Positions 7,697-15,070 of a stretch of DNA of 21,614 bases are shown one piece after another. Where the stretch lies: contig DCFR01000004.1 in assembly GCA_002319815.1 (NCBI GenBank), positions 1-21,614 on the forward strand. The letters run 5' to 3'. Source of the DNA: Megamonas sp. UBA1799. Lineage in GTDB: Bacteria; Bacillota; Negativicutes; Selenomonadales; Selenomonadaceae. Every line of letters starts with the position of its first letter. The first letter of the stretch is position 1. Below the pieces are notes generated by a model that saw only the letters and a program-made list of their open reading frames with translations, was not told where the DNA came from and searched no databases. The position numbers were made by a program, and so were the translations under genes.

Positions 7697-8991
7697 ATTT
7701 TAATCGCATATAAATTTTTGGGCCGTCCACGAAGCCCTGGATTATCTTTTCCCGCTACCACAGCAATACCGGCTTCCTCAAGCTGCGTAAGAATCCGCCG
7801 AGCACTGCGCGGTAAAATATGCAGGTAACGAGCCAACTGCTGAGCGCTCAGCAAGGGACTTCGCTGTTTCTGAACTATGGCAGCGATTTTCCCTAAAGTT
7901 TTACTGTTAATGGATGTTTTTTGACTCATTTTAAGCAGATCATCTGATATAGACATATAGGTCAGCTGCTCATTTTTTCCCAACGGACCCGTGATCATCT
8001 GCTGATCCGAGTAGACCATCCAGCTTCCCCTCCCGCAGCGCGAAGCCTGCTGTAAGGCCAATACTGCGTGTAGTTCCGCCTGACTGGCCGACAGGCCAAT
8101 GCCAATGCCGCAGGCAATCAGTTCTTCTTCCTGAAAACCAAACTTTCCCATATCCGGCATGACAGTAAACTGTTTTGTAATGCCGCTCAACATCCCGCGT
8201 GTTGTAAAAACAAAGAAGCGTCCTTGGCCGGCAGGTTTCAGCGATCCCTGAATACTCATCGCATACGCAATTAACTTCTGCGTCAGCTTAATTTCTTCAT
8301 TGTACATCTCATCCGCAGAATAAATTTTCTCCGTATGCCGCAGCATATCAAATTCAAAAACCTGTACTGCGATTTGCGCATCGCGTACAATTTGCAAATC
8401 AAATTCCCTCAGCATATTAAAAAACATACTGCGAATGCTTAAGCGGACCGGCAAAACACGAAAAACCGGCATTTTTCTTTTTTCCAGCAGTGTCTGCACC
8501 GCACCTATACAAGTAACGGCCGCTTTGGTTTTTCCCTGTTTCCAAAAAGCATAATGACGATCAGCAATTTCCTCCACACTTTTATAGACAGAAGAATCAA
8601 CATAAGAAAACAAGCCTTCATATACAATACACATCTCTTCCAGTCCCCGAATAATATCTTTATACGGTACTGTATCAAAACTTAAATCCGAAACCTGTAG
8701 TTTATGCATATAAAAAATACGGCACAATACTTTAAAAAGGCTGGCGCCTCTATAGGGAACATAAAATACCGGTTGCTGTGGTTTAATTTTCGTTTGTACA
8801 AAAGCATATTCCTGCTGCCCTAATAAAAGCCACATATCCATTTTTATGGCAAAAGCATTCATGATGGGAGTAACTTGTTCTAACGACTGCACCTCAAAAT
8901 ACTGTGGAGAGAAATCAGGGTACTCCTTGCTGATTTCCCGCACAATTGCCAAACAGCTGGCATCTCCTACAACGCCCAAATGAATATTCAC
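7684..8991 (-). CDS. Transcriptional regulator with degenerate GGDEF-like and winged-helix domains
   Basis: No named family is certain. Three parts can be seen in the 435 aa. Residues 1 to about 115 form an alpha/beta domain beginning VNIHLGVVGD, perhaps a ligand-sensing domain like PrpR-N or a response-regulator fold. About 195-340 resembles the degenerate GGDEF-like region of CdaR/PucR regulators (a strand GRFFVFTTRG, then IGIGLSASQAELHAVLALQQA). About 375-425 is a winged helix (LSAQQLARYLHILPRSARRILTQLEEAGI) with a basic wing. Such proteins bind DNA and a small effector. The start is set by AAGGGGTG placed 5-7 nt before GTG 8991; an upstream ATG at 9048 lacks a good site. It has its own promoter and terminator and stands directly before the dcuC operon, which it probably controls. 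Confidence 0.7.
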   Translation of the reverse strand: MNIHLGVVGDASCLAIVREISKEYPDFSPQYFEVQSLEQVTPIMNAFAIKMDMWLLLGQQEYAFVQTKIKPQQPVFYVPYRGASLFKVLCRIFYMHKLQVSDLSFDTVPYKDIIRGLEEMCIVYEGLFSYVDSSVYKSVEEIADRHYAFWKQGKTKAAVTCIGAVQTLLEKRKMPVFRVLPVRLSIRSMFFNMLREFDLQIVRDAQIAVQVFEFDMLRHTEKIYSADEMYNEEIKLTQKLIAYAMSIQGSLKPAGQGRFFVFTTRGMLSGITKQFTVMPDMGKFGFQEEELIACGIGIGLSASQAELHAVLALQQASRCGRGSWMVYSDQQMITGPLGKNEQLTYMSISDDLLKMSQKTSINSKTLGKIAAIVQKQRSPLLSAQQLARYLHILPRSARRILTQLEEAGIAVVAGKDNPGLRGRPKNLYAIKIGQD

Positions 8992-9039
8992 CTTATCACC
9001 CCTTATATATGTGTCTCTATCCTCCCAATCCACTCTAGT

Positions 9040-9068
9040 AGTATACAATAATTGAACTGTCTATGCAA
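9040..9068 (-). promoter_or_regulatory. Predicted promoter of the winged-helix regulator gene
   Basis: On the minus strand -35 TTGCAT (9063-9068) and -10 TATACT (9040-9045) are 17 bp apart. This is a good sigma-A match and gives a leader of about 45 nt. Confidence 0.65.
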
Positions 9069-9084
9069 AATCAAAATATTTTAT

Positions 9085-9107
9085 AACGGCATCACCAACA
9101 TGCCGTT
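9085..9107 (-). terminator. Probable terminator of the RpiR-type regulator gene
   Basis: AACGGCAT (9085-9092) and ATGCCGTT (9100-9107) form a perfect 8-bp stem with a 7-nt loop, just after the stop at 9116. The tail on the minus strand is AT-rich with interrupted T runs, so it is weaker than the other terminators here. Confidence 0.65.
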
Positions 9108-9115
9108 TATCGTCT

Positions 9116-9967
9116 CTATAATCGCTTTTCCGCGATTACAGTCCGCATCCGGCGAATATTTTTCCAGTAGCGGTCCGGCATTTTCATGGCAATGCCGGTA
9201 TAGAGAATATCGGTAATCGCCATGTGAATGAGCCGCGACGCTACCGCCTCGGAGCGGTAATGCACCTCACGCCCCATCCCCGTCAGAGAAATATCGGCCA
9301 TCTTTGCCAGACTGGACTGTGCATAACTGGTGATAACGATAATCTTTGCTCCGGTGCTTTTTGCAATTTTAATGGTTTCCAACAAATCGATCGTAGCCCC
9401 CGTATGCGATACGGCAATCACCACATCTTCCGGTGTCAATAGGGATGCCGACGTCACTTGCTGGTGATCATCGGCATACGCCTGCACCACCAGCCCAAAA
9501 CGCAAAAACCGTGTCTCAATATCACGACAGACCGTAGCCGAATTGCCAAAGCCATAAACGGCAATGCGCCGCGCCTTCACCAGACACTCTACCGCCTGGC
9601 CTATCGCCTGAAAATCCAGCAGTTTCAGCGTGTCCTGCAGCCCGTCGGTAATATTCTGAAACACCTTGCCCGCCAGCATCTCATAAGAATCTTCCGGATA
9701 AATATCCTGATAACGCTCATCCCCTTCCGAGGCGAGTTCCGCCGCCAAGGCAATCTTCAAGCCTTGCAGACCGCTGAACCCCAGTTTCTTACAGAACCGC
9801 GACACCGTAATCTCCGAACTCTTGGTATGTCCCGCCAATTCCGGTATGGTTTCATCCATAATTTTATCTGCATGCTCCATGATATAATCAGCGATACGCT
9901 GTTCTGATTTCGTAAGACCATGATAAACACTGCGCAGCATAGGAAGTTGGTGCTTCAAATGTGCCAT
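9116..9967 (-). CDS. MurR/RpiR family transcriptional regulator (gluconate operon)
   Basis: This 283-aa regulator has an N-terminal RpiR helix-turn-helix (about residues 1-77; the recognition region SSEITVSRFCKKLGFSG is typical) and a C-terminal SIS sugar-phosphate isomerase-like domain (about 120-250). The SIS domain contains VYGFGNSATVCRD and AVSHTGATIDLL, the Ser/Thr-rich loops that bind a phosphosugar. It has no catalytic role. Its place right behind gntK, gnd and gntP points to control of gluconate catabolism, with 6-phosphogluconate or a related phosphosugar as likely effector. It is split from gntP by a strong terminator and has its own extended -10 promoter. The ATG lies next to GGGG, with the stronger GGAGG 11 nt away, so spacing is a little long and a nearby TTG remains possible. 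Confidence 0.88.
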   Translation of the reverse strand: MAHLKHQLPMLRSVYHGLTKSEQRIADYIMEHADKIMDETIPELAGHTKSSEITVSRFCKKLGFSGLQGLKIALAAELASEGDERYQDIYPEDSYEMLAGKVFQNITDGLQDTLKLLDFQAIGQAVECLVKARRIAVYGFGNSATVCRDIETRFLRFGLVVQAYADDHQQVTSASLLTPEDVVIAVSHTGATIDLLETIKIAKSTGAKIIVITSYAQSSLAKMADISLTGMGREVHYRSEAVASRLIHMAITDILYTGIAMKMPDRYWKNIRRMRTVIAEKRL

Positions 9968-10003
9968 CCCCTTTTATTCCTCCTCATCATTGCTATCTCT
10001 GTC

Positions 10004-10012
10004 ATTATACCA
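10004..10012 (-). promoter_or_regulatory. Extended -10 promoter of the RpiR-type regulator
   Basis: TGGTATAAT on the minus strand directly follows the T-tract of the gntP terminator. No good -35 is present 17 bp upstream, where the terminator stem lies, so the extended -10 TG would have to compensate. It leaves a leader of about 30 nt. Confidence 0.5.
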
Positions 10013-10056
10013 AAAAATCCTGTTCACCGGGAAACTTTCCCGTGAACAGGATTTTT
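10013..10056. terminator. Strong terminator after gntP
   Basis: A long hairpin runs from AAAAATCCTGTTCAC to GTGAACAGGATTTTT, with a GGGAAA/TTTCCC upper stem, a bulged C and a 2-nt apex. It has T runs on both strands, so it can act in either direction. It ends the gntK-gnd-gntP transcript. Confidence 0.93.
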
Positions 10057-10067
10057 CTCAAAACGGC

Positions 10068-11387
10068 TCAGGCAATAAACGCCGAAATAGCCAGAACGCC
10101 AATCAGCCCCATAACCGAGATAATCGTCTCTAAAGCGCACCAAGTGCGAACCGTCTCTTTGACTGTCAAGCCAAAAAACTCTTTAAAAAGCCAAAACCCC
10201 GGATCATTCGGCGGACTAATGATAAGGCTGCCGGCGCCGGTAGCCAGAACCATGAGTTCCGGGCTGACACCGGTTACGGCAACAATCGGCGCAGCAATGC
10301 CGCCGGCAGTCAAAGCCGCCACCGTAGCCGAACCGCAGGCAACACGAATCACTGCAGCCACCAACCAGGCCAGAATTAACGGAGAAAGATCGGAATGGGC
10401 GGCGAGTTCGCCGATATATTTACCCACACCGCTGTCAATCAAAATCTGTTTCAATGCACCGCCGCCGCCGACGATCAACAGAATCATGGCGATGGTCAGA
10501 ACCGCGCTCTCCACCGTTTTCATGACTTCCGGCAGCGTCTTGCCGCGGGCCAGACCAAAGGTATAAATGGCTGTGGCGACGGCAATCGTCAAAGCCATAT
10601 CCGGCGTTCCCAAGAAGGTCAGCACCTGATAAACTCCGCTGGTACTCGGCAAGGTGAGCTTGGCAATGGCCGAGGCGGCCATAAGAACAACCGGAACCAG
10701 CGCCGTGCAGACCGAAATGCCAAAGCCCGGCATTTCATCGTCCTTAAATACGGTCGGCGTATAAAGGCCCTCCGGAATCTCCGGATGCAAATCTTTTGTT
10801 GTATTGCAGAACAACGGCCCGGCCACAATGGCAGTAGGAATAGCAATAATCGTGCCATAAACTAATGTCAGACCGATATCGGCATTATAAATGACCGAAA
10901 TTGCCGTTGGCCCCGGATGCGGCGGTAAAAAACCATGCGTAACCGAAAGAGCCGCCGCCATTGGAATGCCTACCTCTAAAAGCGGGATGTCGGCAGAAGC
11001 CGCAATCGTGAATACCAATGGTATCAGCAAAACAAAACCGATTTCATAAAACAAAGCAATACCGACAATAAATCCGGTCAGGCAAACAGCCCATTTTACC
11101 TTTTGACGGCCAAACACATTGATCAGCGTGGTAGCAATGCGCTGCGCGCCGCCGCTTTCCGCCATGAGCTTGCCCAAAATAGCGCCAAAAGATACGACAA
11201 TAGCCAGCCCGCCTAAAGTGCCGCCCAATCCTTTTTCAATCGTTGGGATAATCTGCCCCACCGGCAGGCCTTCGGCAAACCCAACAAACCCTGCGACCAG
11301 CAGCAGTGAAAGGAAATTGTTCAACTTCACCTTCACAATCAGAAAGAACAACGCCAGAATTCCAATTGCTAAAATAACTAATGGCAT
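10068..11387 (-). CDS. gntP: Gluconate permease, GntP family
   Basis: This 439-aa membrane transporter of the gluconate:H+ symporter family takes up gluconate, the substrate of the neighbouring kinase. It has about 12 hydrophobic segments. Family marks are the N-terminal KVKLNNFLSLLL, GGAQRIATTL near 80, the AALSVTHGFLPPHPGPTA block near 145-160, RVACGSATVAALTAGG near 345, and SLIISPPNDPGFWLFKEFFG near 390-410. The start ATG follows AAAGGGGGAG. It lies 34 nt after gnd and is the last gene before the strong terminator, so import and catabolism are co-transcribed. Other aldonates or hydroxyacids are possible substrates of this family, but the kinase and dehydrogenase favour gluconate. Confidence 0.93.
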   Translation of the reverse strand: MPLVILAIGILALFFLIVKVKLNNFLSLLLVAGFVGFAEGLPVGQIIPTIEKGLGGTLGGLAIVVSFGAILGKLMAESGGAQRIATTLINVFGRQKVKWAVCLTGFIVGIALFYEIGFVLLIPLVFTIAASADIPLLEVGIPMAAALSVTHGFLPPHPGPTAISVIYNADIGLTLVYGTIIAIPTAIVAGPLFCNTTKDLHPEIPEGLYTPTVFKDDEMPGFGISVCTALVPVVLMAASAIAKLTLPSTSGVYQVLTFLGTPDMALTIAVATAIYTFGLARGKTLPEVMKTVESAVLTIAMILLIVGGGGALKQILIDSGVGKYIGELAAHSDLSPLILAWLVAAVIRVACGSATVAALTAGGIAAPIVAVTGVSPELMVLATGAGSLIISPPNDPGFWLFKEFFGLTVKETVRTWCALETIISVMGLIGVLAISAFIA

Positions 11388-11421
11388 TTTTACTCCCCCT
11401 TTATTAATAAAAATTTAGTCC

Positions 11422-12846
11422 TTATTTTGTATAATGCTCCTGCCACTCATGATGGAAAGAACCTTCCCTGTCCACGCGCTGATACGTGTGCGCGCCAAAA
11501 TAATCACGCTGCGCCTGAATCAGATTAGCTCCCAGATGAGAGCTGCGGAAGGCATCCATATACTCCACGGCATTGACCAGCGCCGGAACCGGAATCCCCT
11601 GTTGCAGCGCCAACCCGACGATTTTCCGCAGACTCGGCAGATTCTCATGAATCTTCGCCTGAAAAAACGGATCCAGCATAATATTTGTCAGCTTGGGCTG
11701 CCGCTGATAAGCTTCCGTAATTTTATTCAGGAACTCAGCCTGAATGATACAGCCTGCCCGGAAGATGGAGGCAATCCGGCCCAGATTCAGATCCCACCCA
11801 TAAAGATCGGCCGCCGAACGATACAAAGCAAAGCCCTGCGCATAAGCGGCAATTTTTCCGACATAAAGACTGCGGCGAACATCCTCCAAAAAAGACGCGT
11901 CTATCTGGATTCTGGCTTCTGAAACCGGAAACGACGACGCCATGGCGCCGCGTTCCGCCGCTGCATTGGACATGACGCGGGCATTACAGGCGGCCGTAAT
12001 CATGGAGATATTAACCCCCTGCTTCATCGCCTGTATGCTGGTCCAGCGGCCGGTTCCCTTTTGCCCGGCGCTGTCAACAATTTTATCGATGATCTGACCG
12101 CCCGCCGCATCGTCCTGTTCAGCAAAAATATCAGCGGTGATACCGATCAAAAAGCTTTTCAATTCCCCTTGATTCCACGCATGGAACACATCGGCAATCT
12201 TTTGATTGTCGGCGCCGCCGACATGTTTCAGCAACAGATAGCTTTCAGCAATCAGCTGCATATCCGCATATTCGATTCCATTATGGACCATTTTTACATA
12301 ATGGCCGGCGCCATCACTGCCGATATAAGCACAGCAAGGCGCTTCGCCGGCCCGGGCCGCCACGGCTTCATAAATGGGCCGCACCGCCTCATAGGCATCG
12401 GCATCGCCGCCGGGCATGATACAAGGCCCGCGGCGGGCGCCTTTTTCACCGCCGGAGATACCGACGCCAAAGTAGCGGATGCCTTCGGCTTTTAAAAGAT
12501 CGTGCCGGCGGCGAGTATCCTCAAAGAACGAATTGCCGCCGTCCAAAATCATATCGCCCGCTTCTAACAAAGGGACCAGCTGCTCAATCATGGAATCCAC
12601 CGGATTCCCTGCCATGATTAAGAACATGATTTTACGCGGTTTCTTTAAAGCAGCGACAAATTCTTTCAGATCAAAAAAACCATGCATATGTTCATGCGGA
12701 TGTTCCCGCATAACTTTTTCCGTTAAATCCGGCGTATAGTTGTAACAAGCCACGTCAAATCCGTGATCTGCCATATTTAAGGCCATATTACTGCCCATGA
12801 CCGCCATGCCGACCATTCCGATATCCATACATTTCATTCTTATCAT
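11422..12846 (-). CDS. gnd: 6-phosphogluconate dehydrogenase, decarboxylating
   Basis: It oxidises and decarboxylates 6-phosphogluconate to ribulose 5-phosphate, feeding the pentose phosphate pathway. The 474-aa length is that of the long, homodimeric family. The Rossmann loop is GMVGMAVMGSNMA at 10-22. The substrate motif GISGGEKGARRGP is at 129-141, and catalytic Lys185, Asn189 and Glu192 lie in YVKMVHNGIEY. The C-terminal tail RDYFGAHTYQR is typical. After beta-strand 2 the usual NRT reads N36-Y37-T38: the Arg that binds the 2'-phosphate of NADP is Tyr, suggesting NAD preference. It follows gntK after 9 nt; the ATG is placed 4 nt after AAGGAG. Two more in-frame ATGs lie within 18 nt and could be used. 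Confidence 0.95.
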   Translation of the reverse strand: MIRMKCMDIGMVGMAVMGSNMALNMADHGFDVACYNYTPDLTEKVMREHPHEHMHGFFDLKEFVAALKKPRKIMFLIMAGNPVDSMIEQLVPLLEAGDMILDGGNSFFEDTRRRHDLLKAEGIRYFGVGISGGEKGARRGPCIMPGGDADAYEAVRPIYEAVAARAGEAPCCAYIGSDGAGHYVKMVHNGIEYADMQLIAESYLLLKHVGGADNQKIADVFHAWNQGELKSFLIGITADIFAEQDDAAGGQIIDKIVDSAGQKGTGRWTSIQAMKQGVNISMITAACNARVMSNAAAERGAMASSFPVSEARIQIDASFLEDVRRSLYVGKIAAYAQGFALYRSAADLYGWDLNLGRIASIFRAGCIIQAEFLNKITEAYQRQPKLTNIMLDPFFQAKIHENLPSLRKIVGLALQQGIPVPALVNAVEYMDAFRSSHLGANLIQAQRDYFGAHTYQRVDREGSFHHEWQEHYTK

Positions 12847-12855
12847 TTCGCTCCT

Positions 12856-14403
12856 TTACATGCTTTTTTGATAGGCAACGATATCAGAAAATTCCGGTTG
12901 CAATTTCCAATATAGACGCTCAAAGATTCCATAAAGCTCCTGATACGTCTGCACATTTTCGGGAATCGGATGATAAAGTTTTTTCGGTTTTACCAGTTCA
13001 GCCGTATCGCTGATCCCCTTTAATCGTCCGCTGGCAATAAAACCAAGCACCGCCGCGCCAAACGCCGCGCCTTCACTATTGTCCGGCAAAGTCAGTTCCT
13101 GATTCAGCACATCGGACAAAATCTGCAGCCAAAGCTCGGATTTTGTAAAGCTGCCGCTGACGCGAATATCCTTTAATTCGCCAAATTCCTTCAAGGCCAT
13201 CAAAACGGCATTCATACTGTAGCAAACGCCCTCCATCGTAGCCCGAATCATATGGGAACGGCTATGATTTAACGACAGTCCGAAAAACAAGCCGCGCAGT
13301 TCTGAATTCCAATAGGGAGCGCGCTCGCCGGTAAAGCAGGGAAGCATGATAAGCCCCTCGGCTCCCGGAGCAATATGGGCCGCCTTCATGGTCATAAGAT
13401 CGTAGCCGTCCACATCCAGATTTTCCAGATGCGTTTTTGTATAATGGCAAATCTTATCCCGCACCCAGCGAAGAATCATGCCGCCATTGTTGATGGCCCC
13501 GCCGGCCACCCACATATCATCCGTCAGATTATAACACCACGTGCGCATCCTTGGATCGGTCATCGGCTTGGAGGTCAGCATCCGCAGCGCGCCGCTGGTA
13601 CCAATGGTGGCGCTGAGCTGCCCCGGATGAATCGCCCCGATGCCGACATTGACCAAAACGCCGTCCGTAGCGCCAATAACGACCGGCAAACCCGCCGGCA
13701 GCTTCAGTTTATTGGCTTCTTCCCGCCGCAGAGACGACTGATACGTAGTCGATACCAGCGGCGGCATTTGCTCTTTTTTCAAGCCGGCATACGACAGGAT
13801 CTCTTCATCCCAATCCATATCGGCTTCATTATACATACCGCTCGTACTCGCCGTCGAATGATCCAAAACCCATTCGCCGGTAAGTCCCCGGAAAATATAA
13901 TCTTTTAAAGAACCCACATAATGTACCTGCCGAAATACTTCCGGTAAATTTTCGCGCAGCCACAAAACTTTCAGCAGCGGATAGCAGGCATGAATGGGAC
14001 AACCAGTCTTTTCGTAAAAACGGCGACAAAGCTTTTCATCTTTTTTCATTTCCCGAACGATGCCGGCGCTGCGGCTGTCAGCCCATGTCTGCATATCCAT
14101 CAAGGGTTCGTAGGACGTATCCAAACCGGCAAAACTATGCATCACTGTGCTCAAAGCAATGCCGGCCAGAACCCGGTTTTTATACCGCAGTTGCTCGGCA
14201 GTTTCAGCAACCACCTTTTCTACCGATTCAAAAATCTGCAGAGGATTTTCTTCCGCCCAGTCCGGATGAGGCGTCAGCAAAGGATAAAACGCTTCGGCCG
14301 AACAGACGCTGTTTCCATTCATATCATAAGCAATAGAGCGAACGCCTGTAGTCCCCACATCCACGCCAATCCAGACTTCCAATTTCTGGCTTTGAATATT
14401 CAT
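12856..14403 (-). CDS. gntK: Gluconokinase, FGGY family
   Basis: It phosphorylates gluconate with ATP to 6-phosphogluconate. The 515-aa protein is the FGGY (xylulokinase-like) type used in Bacillus, not the short P-loop kinase of enteric bacteria. Seen are the N-terminal phosphate loop VDVGTTGVRSIAYD (about 14-27), the central ATIGTSGALR phosphate-binding region, the FGGY block near MIRATMEGVCYSMN, and the C-terminal VSGSFTKSELWLQILSDVL adenosine motif followed by EGAAFGAAVLG. The frame opens with a GTG inside the Shine-Dalgarno. AAAGGTGG is best spaced (8 nt) to the ATG at 14403. It is the first gene of the gnt operon, and a predicted promoter with a 9-bp inverted repeat lies directly upstream. 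Another sugar-acid or polyol kinase role is possible, but the gnd and gntP neighbours support gluconate. Confidence 0.92.
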   Translation of the reverse strand: MNIQSQKLEVWIGVDVGTTGVRSIAYDMNGNSVCSAEAFYPLLTPHPDWAEENPLQIFESVEKVVAETAEQLRYKNRVLAGIALSTVMHSFAGLDTSYEPLMDMQTWADSRSAGIVREMKKDEKLCRRFYEKTGCPIHACYPLLKVLWLRENLPEVFRQVHYVGSLKDYIFRGLTGEWVLDHSTASTSGMYNEADMDWDEEILSYAGLKKEQMPPLVSTTYQSSLRREEANKLKLPAGLPVVIGATDGVLVNVGIGAIHPGQLSATIGTSGALRMLTSKPMTDPRMRTWCYNLTDDMWVAGGAINNGGMILRWVRDKICHYTKTHLENLDVDGYDLMTMKAAHIAPGAEGLIMLPCFTGERAPYWNSELRGLFFGLSLNHSRSHMIRATMEGVCYSMNAVLMALKEFGELKDIRVSGSFTKSELWLQILSDVLNQELTLPDNSEGAAFGAAVLGFIASGRLKGISDTAELVKPKKLYHPIPENVQTYQELYGIFERLYWKLQPEFSDIVAYQKSM

Positions 14404-14419
14404 TATCATTTCCACCTTT

Positions 14420-14473
14420 CAAAATGACATATCCTTTTCATGGCATTATCGTAGCACAGTGCCAGTCATTTTG
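14420..14473. promoter_or_regulatory. Inverted-repeat operator candidate around the gntK promoter
   Basis: CAAAATGAC (14420-14428) and GTCATTTTG (14465-14473) are a perfect 9-bp inverted repeat with centres 45 bp apart, about four helical turns. One half overlaps the -35 and the other lies in the leader just before the Shine-Dalgarno. It could be a pair of half sites for the RpiR-type regulator of this operon. Confidence 0.5.
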
Positions 14474-14476
14474 CAA
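14448..14476 (-). promoter_or_regulatory. Predicted promoter of the gntK-gnd-gntP operon
   Basis: The minus strand has -35 TTGCAA (14471-14476), a 17-bp spacer and -10 TACGAT (14448-14453). Transcription should start near 14441, leaving a leader of about 38 nt. Confidence 0.6.
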
Positions 14477-14546
14477 TATATTTTTCTTTTAATTTAATAT
14501 TTTTTGATAGTTTAATACCATTTTATAATAAGCAAGTTTTTTGCCG

Positions 14547-14588
14547 AAAAAAACAAAAAAAGACGATTCCGTCAAAACCGGAATCGTC
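14547..14588 (-). terminator. Intrinsic terminator of ogt
   Basis: GACGATTCCG (14562-14571) and CGGAATCGTC (14579-14588) form a perfect 10-bp stem with a 7-nt loop, followed on the minus strand by a run of T residues interrupted once by G. Confidence 0.93.
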
Positions 14589-14596
14589 AACAAAAA

Positions 14597-15070
14597 CTAG
14601 ATACATGTATGGGCATACCGCTGCTCCATCTGCAGCAAATGTTCTTTCACCGGGAGCCCCAAAGCATACCCGGTCAAAGAACCATCGGTGCCAATTACAC
14701 GATGGCAGGGTATTATAATTGGCAGCGGGTTGCCTTTATTCGCCATTCCCACTGCTCGGGCGGCATTGGGATTTCCCACCCGCTCGGCAATCTGACGATA
14801 ACTGCAGGTTTCGCCATAGGGAATTTCTGTCAGGGCCTGCCAGACCTTCTTTTGCCAGGGCGTCCCCGTCACTGCATACGGCAGCGTGAACGTTCGCCGC
14901 CGCCCACAAAAATATTCGTTTAATTGCTGCGCCGCCTCGCGCAAAACACCGCTCGCCGGCGCACAGCACACAGACGGCAGCGTCGGAAAAAGCTGAAGCT
15001 CTGTAAGCTGCTGGTTACTTTCCGTCAGCAGCAGCCATCCCAGCGGCGTTGTCAAATAAAACTGACTCAA
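14597..15070 (-). CDS. ogt: Methylated-DNA--protein-cysteine methyltransferase
   Basis: This is a suicide repair protein that moves the methyl group from O6-methylguanine to its own cysteine. The active-site motif IIIPCHRVIG (about 117-126) is intact. The helix-turn-helix that binds DNA is seen as TCSYRQIAERVGNPNAARAVGMA, and Tyr, Gly and Asn positions around YGET and NKGNP fit the family. The 157-aa length is that of the Ogt type without an Ada N-terminal domain. The start is a TTG that overlaps the stop codon of the upstream DUF2939-like gene (TTGA, 4 nt shared), with GAGGG about 10 nt upstream, so translation is probably coupled. A strong terminator follows. Confidence 0.93.
   Translation of the reverse strand: MSQFYLTTPLGWLLLTESNQQLTELQLFPTLPSVCCAPASGVLREAAQQLNEYFCGRRRTFTLPYAVTGTPWQKKVWQALTEIPYGETCSYRQIAERVGNPNAARAVGMANKGNPLPIIIPCHRVIGTDGSLTGYALGLPVKEHLLQMEQRYAHTCI

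Noticed and set aside
9961..10566. Plus-strand open frame of 201 codons over the gntP terminator and 3' part
   Set aside because: It reads through a strong terminator hairpin and is antisense to gntP; no start signal or family match.
13375..13908. Plus-strand open frame of 177 codons within gntK
   Set aside because: Antisense shadow of a well-supported FGGY kinase.
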